Part shown: positions 59,966 through 64,000 of the stretch, piece after piece
Layout: every line of letters begins with the position of its first letter
Position numbering within the stretch: position 1 is the stretch's first letter
DNA from: Zygnema cylindricum
Lineage: Eukaryota; Streptophyta; Zygnematophyceae; Zygnematales; Zygnemataceae
DNA length: 64,000 nucleotides
NCBI GenBank assembly: GCA_037447655.1
Contig: JBBHKE010001155.1
Coordinates: 363,409-427,408 of the forward strand
Direction: 5' to 3'
Program-made: the position numbers and the translations under genes
The notes under the pieces: model-generated
What the model was told of the DNA's origin: nothing
The model's input: the letters and a program-made list of their open reading frames with translations, nothing else
Database searches by the model: none

Positions 59966-62263
59966 GTCTATCGTAGAAGTCCGATAAGAGATATAGGGTT
60001 TCATTACTATTTAAACTTTTGCAATGTACTAGATTCATTTAACTGAAACCCTTAACGCCACACATAGATACAGTTCTACAAAATACGAAGTACTATACTT
60101 GTTTGAAATGGATATCGCGCATTTTGTTTCGACAGTGAAACAAATATCGCGCAAGTATTTATTACGGCCAAGATTGAATTTCGCGTCAAATCTAACGGCG
60201 CACGTCATCGCCGAAATCCCGGAATGGTCATTTTGGCATTTAGTGATGTGGCATGACCTGGCGCCACGTGGGAAGACATCATTCGGTCGCGGGAATTCCG
60301 AGGAGCGTACGGACGAGTGGAAAGTGGACACACGTCCACTTAATGGCCTTGTCGTACAGAGGCCGTACAGAAAGTACATCGGCAGTAGTACTTCCTAGTA
60401 CTATACAGTTTTGTGATTGGTTCGTACAGGCAGTAGATAGGAGCTGTGAGAGGGAATTAGGAAAAACTAGGACTTAGGAAAATTTAGGTAGATAGTCCTC
60501 TCTCTCTGAGAGTTTGTATAAATTGGCATCTTTGCCACCCTATAACTTATCGGCTGGTTCGCCGTTTTCAGTGATTCTTTTTGCTATGGACTCAGGGGAG
60601 TCCAAGCTACATAGGAGTGCAGTCACATTGTCAGTTTGACTTTTTGGGCATAAGTGGTCGTGGCTGAAAGTGGGTTAGTTAAATACTATCTAGAGGCTTC
60701 TTGTATTCTGTAGTCCAATGGAGGACACAGAATTGCAACCTTTCCACCTTCTCACACTCAGAGGTTCCCTACCAGCCCAGCTTTGGCACAACCAGCGCAT
60801 CCTCTATTTTACGACATGCCTTCCTTTTCAGAAGGATTAATGGGTAAGATACAATTTTGCTTTTCCGAATTAAAGGACACCATGTCCTTATCAAATTTCC
60901 GGATGTTATACAACACGGAAATGAGGGACCTAGCCTTTAGATATCAAGATAGGTTTTACCTCCGTGTCGCCTTTTCCTTTCTCGATCGATACCTCCGTAG
61001 TATGGCCCTCACTCTTTACACTCACAAGTACGAGGATGTTACGTGGCCTCCTTTGCGGGGTTACCAAAAGTCCTAGGCGAGGTGGATATCCGATATCACG
61101 CTGCGAGACTGGTTGTATTAGATGTTAACGGGGACGAGTTGTATCCCAGCTATCCCTCAGGTTCCTTGTTAGTATGCAGTGGCTGCTCGAGCGGCAGTCC
61201 CAGCAAGAGCGGGGGGAACCATTCCTTTACGTGACCCTCTCTCAGTCATGTTTGACATCCTTCAAAAGGAGTACAGGATGCAAAATCCGGATTAGATCAG
61301 AGAGTTGATGAACTTCAAGCGTAGGCCAGGTGAAACTGCTCTTGCCTTGCAAGCTCGGATGGAAACTCTGCGAGAGGCTTTAACGGACCTCATGTCCGAT
61401 ACGAAGGCTGTCTAGAAATTTGTGGGACATCCAAGTCCATCAAAGAGGTTTATCCAAAACCACCTCAGCCAGATGTATGAACTGAAATTCACCTTTGAGC
61501 AAGCGGCTCAATATGCGGTAGAGTATGAGATGCAGACATCGTGGTGGGACGCCCATGAGCGGTTCAAACCTGCTCACAGGGAACCGGCCAATCCATCTCC
61601 TCCTCCACCAAAAATCCTATGGCCCCCTAATAAGCCTCAGAAGACGCTAGCCATTGGAACTCCAACACCCGTTAGTCCCGGAAACCGAATGTGTTTTTGA
61701 TTTGGAAAGACCGGGCACGATGCCTGCATGTGTCTTGATAAGGTGGCCACTTGCACTCATTGCCACCAAAAGGGACATTGTGTCCATCGGTGCCAAATCA
61801 AAGACCCTAATTTCACTTATCAAAATCAGATAAAGAACGGCGGAATTCTTGCCCGTTTCGCGAATCCAGACACTCCGCCTAAGGAGACCGAAAAGGAGGA
61901 AGCTCCTCCTAAGATCTTTCATAGAGAGAGAGGGAAGGCCGAGATTCAAGCTACGATGGCGGCCATGATGAAAGAGCAATTTGCAACTTTCATGGCGGAA
62001 ATGAAACCCTAATTTACTGGGATGGCTAGGACCGTTGTGCACATGTCGTTGTTGGCTGGGCAAACCCTTCGGGATTCCACCGTCTAACAACGTGTGGCCA
62101 TATTTGAAAAGGGCTCAGCAGAGCATAACCGAGTGGGCAAATTACAAAATTCTCGTGTCTCACTCTCATTTGCAAAAGAGCCTCTGCCTTCCCTATAGGA
62201 CACCGCTCATACCATCGCGGCAGAGGCACTAACCATTTTAGATAGCACTATTCATGAGGCTCA

Positions 62264-62800
62264 TTGAGTGAAGGAGCGATTAAGTATTTTTTAGCGATGT
62301 TAGAGGATGTACCGAAAGCCTTTCCCCTCGTTGAGGAGGTCGCAGCGGGAGCCGCTTTGAGGGCTTTGCAATTAAGCCCCCGTCTTTCAGCCGTTCAACC
62401 CGTTACTACGGAAGAGCGTCGTAATCTCGTTCCCCTTATCAGTTTCTTTGAGAACTCTTGGGGATCATTCTCACTGAACGGTGTACACCCCACTCTTCCT
62501 CTCATAAACACCGGAGACAAACCCGTGATCCTCGGATCCGGTTTTGCGCTCAAGCTTGGTCTGACAACAGATAAGCTTCAAGCTACAGTCACCCAACTTC
62601 TTACTTCGACAGGGACAACGGAGCCGGTCCTATGAATCACAAAGGACCCGCTCATTTTTCGATTTCAAATAGGAACCGAAAATGAGTCCGTTGAAATTGT
62701 TATTCATGCATTAGTCACTAAATGCAATGATTACGAGTGTTGGGCCAAGATGTTATATTCCTAGTCGGTGGTGGTGTGGACATGCACGACTATATATTTT
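62264..62800 (+). pseudogene. Retropepsin-like aspartic protease of the retroelement
   Basis: Contains HPTLPLINTGDKPVILGSG then FALKLGLT, which matches the retropepsin pattern of hydrophobic residues, D-T/S-G, and a downstream FAxxLGL. The Asp is replaced by Asn (codon 62507-62509). After a stop at 62633-62635 and a frameshift, the flap-distal VLGQD-VIF-GGGVDMHDYIFSYRL segment (62734-62812) continues in another frame, like the ILGMDFL region of retropepsins. It would process Gag-Pol in an active copy; this one is dead. Confidence 0.65.
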
Positions 62801-62825
62801 CTTATCGACTAACTGACTTTTCGAA

Positions 62826-63128
62826 GTGCAAAATCTGTCTTCCCCTTATTTCAGCCCGTCGACCTTTGCCCACTATGGCTCACTCGGCTACGGCTCTTCC
62901 GGCATTTTTGGGGAACCTAGTTGTGGAGGAAATTTTCCACTCTCTTTGGCTGAAGAGATCATACCGGATAGTTCTCCCTTACTCGAGCTCTTTGCCAAAC
63001 CGGGTTTTCTTATCAATTCTCACAAATTTGACAATAATTATAAGTCCACATTATCTATTCTATTAACAACTTTCCCTCCTATACCTAGAGTTGCAACAGA
63101 TCCTTCAGGTTTCTTGCCTATCAGTTAG
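62826..63128 (+). pseudogene. Linker between protease and methyltransferase, no recognised domain
   Basis: Open for about 100 codons in the methyltransferase frame (MQNLSSPYFSPSTFAHYG through PSGFLPIS), ending at TAG 63126-63128. Proline- and serine-rich, no motif recognised. It is probably the inter-domain region of the polyprotein. Confidence 0.4.
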
Positions 63129-64000
63129 AAGCCCGTACAACTGAGTATTCATACGGACGGGGTCGTTATTTTCGATTTATTCGTCGAGATCGGAACTTCA
63201 CTATTCTCATGTTTACGGAATGGTCTCCTCATCCGTCACTACTATGTAGTAGAAATTGATGCATTAGCTAGAAAAGCACAATTGCACCATTGTAATCTCT
63301 TGCGTTCACAATATCCAGAATTTTTTCCAAAGTCACTGTTTCTACATATGCACACTGCTCTTCCCTAAGACATTTGCATCTTTAGTTGTCATCATCTATG
63401 GGATGTTGAACCGATAAACCTTGTTTTTGGAGGGTGGGAGTGTAAAGGCATGTCTCGGGCCGGCAAAGGTCTTGGTTTGGCGGATCCCCGTGCCAAATTG
63501 TTTTCTGAGCTTTTCAAGGTCCTTCATTTTCTTCAAACCATGGCCAAGCTTGTCGGATGCATTTTAGAGAACGTCGCCGCTTATAATGATCCTCGGCCTA
63601 CAGTTCTGGCTCACTATAAGCGCTTAGAACACCTTATCGGACCCCCGCTAATTATTGATGCCGCTCGGCATAGGTCCCTTGCACATCGGGTTTGCTCCAA
63701 ATAAACGAACGTAATCGATGTTGGTAGTCTTCGTGAGGCTAATTTGTTTGTAAGACCTCCCACTACAGACATTACGACAGCTTTGCTTCCCTTTCACCAT
63801 GTCGAGTCATGTGTCCAAACTGACTGCCCTCCGAATTACAACATTAATGTACCTGGCCAACCACCTAAGGTCCTTCCTACTTTAGTGTCTTACCCTAATT
63901 CCCATGCATACTCTTATAACGGTCTAGGAATGCTCCGGAATAATGTCACTAGAGAGTTAGAGGAGCCTACCGCCACAGAACGGGAGCATCTCATGCATTT
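63129..64000 (+). pseudogene. C5-cytosine DNA methyltransferase domain of the retroelement (runs off the window)
   Basis: Motifs appear in the C5-methyltransferase order in one frame. Motif I is VVIFDLFVEIGTSL (63162-63203; usual core DLFAGIGG). The acidic motif-II strand is VVEIDALARKAQLHH (63246). Motif IV is LVFGGWECKGMSRAGKG with Cys at 63441-63443 in the catalytic position (usual PCQ), followed by DPRAKLFSELFKVL. Motif VI is LENV (63564-63575). A motif VIII-like DAARHRSLAHRV follows at 63657, then the short recognition region. Late motifs are VLPTLVSYPNSHAY (63870) and EEPTATEREHL at the edge, matching the conserved TxRExxRxxGFP block. The enzyme family moves a methyl group from S-adenosylmethionine to cytosine C5. 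Stops at 63366-63368 and 63702-63704, and TAG before it, show a decayed copy. It lies directly after gag and protease in the same orientation. Confidence 0.85.

Larger units (their letters stand above)
59695..60737 (+). mobile_element. Solo copia LTR (family of element A) with 5-bp duplication
   Basis: 1043 bp, starts TGTTGAAATAAG and ends GAATTGCA, matching the 3' LTR of element A over its length. It is flanked by ACCTT on both sides (59690-59694 and 60738-60742). There is no internal region, so it probably arose by LTR-LTR recombination. TATAAAT at 60517-60523. It sits inside the gag of the other retroelement. Confidence 0.92.
59456..62012 (+). pseudogene. Gag of the methyltransferase-carrying retroelement, interrupted by a solo LTR
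   Basis: Part 1 (59456-59694) begins MPSDWDNLPFESGSTRGGTL and runs to the insertion, with one TAG at 59555. Part 2 (60743-62012) continues PPSHTQRFP, a helical region (FSELKDTMSL, FLDRYLRSMAL), RRPGETALALQARMETLREAL, then SKRFIQNHLSQMYELKFTFEQAAQYA, a gag-like C-terminal region. A first zinc knuckle (CF-stop-FGKTGHDACMC at 61692) is broken by TGA and a Cys-to-Phe change. The second, CTHCHQKGHCVHRC at 61752-61793, is intact. Removing the 1043-bp LTR and one 5-bp duplication (1048 bp) brings the two parts into the same frame. Several other stops (61074, 61413) show decay. Confidence 0.78.
57866..64000 (+). mobile_element. Ty3-like retroelement carrying a cytosine methyltransferase domain (5' part, decayed)
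   Basis: From left to right: a leader or LTR region without coding (57866-59455), gag (59456-62012, split by a solo copia LTR), retropepsin-like domain (62264-62800), C5 methyltransferase domain (63129 to the window edge). RT, RNase H, integrase and the 3' LTR are not in the window, so Ty3 affiliation is an inference from the gag with two zinc knuckles and the separate pepsin. The leader contains degenerate GGGATTAAG repeats (57950-58130) and TTAGGGTTTGG repeats (58430-58640). LTR borders cannot be defined here. Confidence 0.65.

Noticed and set aside
59915-59970. A true tRNA gene on the minus strand
   Set aside because: A- and B-box motifs are present but acceptor stems do not pair, and the block is part of a repeated LTR. 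Reported only as tRNA-like.

Overview
This is nuclear DNA of a land plant. The support is intron-bearing genes of plant families (a U-box/ARM E3 ligase, a 30-repeat LRR receptor kinase, a SERK-type LRR gene), Ty1/copia and Ty3-like retroelements, and many non-autonomous DNA transposons (MITEs). The DNA is AT-rich, the genes are widely spaced, and nearly all the intergenic DNA I can interpret is transposon-derived. I cannot name the species. A seed-free plant or another repeat-rich lineage is possible, but this is inference. Two 10-N assembly gaps (43688-43697 and 57856-57865) mean the three blocks may not be truly contiguous.

Layout. 0-3 kb: first three exons of a minus-strand SERK-type LRR gene running off the left edge, with a higher-order satellite in intron 2 and a TA microsatellite in intron 1. 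3-13 kb: a dense field of MITEs with clear terminal inverted repeats (TIRs) and target duplications, several nested. 13-18 kb: minus-strand plant U-box/ARM-repeat gene, last exon not found. 18.9-23.2 kb: two direct copies of a 1.2 kb unit with degenerate coding, one split by a 1.66 kb Harbinger-like element. 23-34 kb: more MITEs, including a triple nest and a double nest. 34.3-38.7 kb: complete two-exon LRR receptor kinase. 40.1-40.9 kb: three 3' exons of a ZNF830/CCDC16-like gene. 43.7-53.7 kb: mosaic of three decayed copia elements. 54.3-55.9 kb: an inverted pair of Harbinger-like MITEs. 57.9-64.0 kb: 5' part of a Ty3-like retroelement.

The most interesting object is that last one. In order it carries a gag with two zinc knuckles, a retropepsin-like domain and then a recognisable C5-cytosine DNA methyltransferase domain (motifs I, IV, VI, VIII and the C-terminal motifs) before the window ends. 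A solo copia LTR flanked by a 5-bp duplication is inserted in its gag, and removing it restores the gag frame. The copy is decayed (stops and frameshifts), but it identifies a methyltransferase-carrying retrotransposon family in this genome.

The host genes have no operon-like relationship. The receptor kinase and SERK-type gene would act at the plasma membrane, the U-box protein in ubiquitination, and the ZNF830-like protein in the nucleus.
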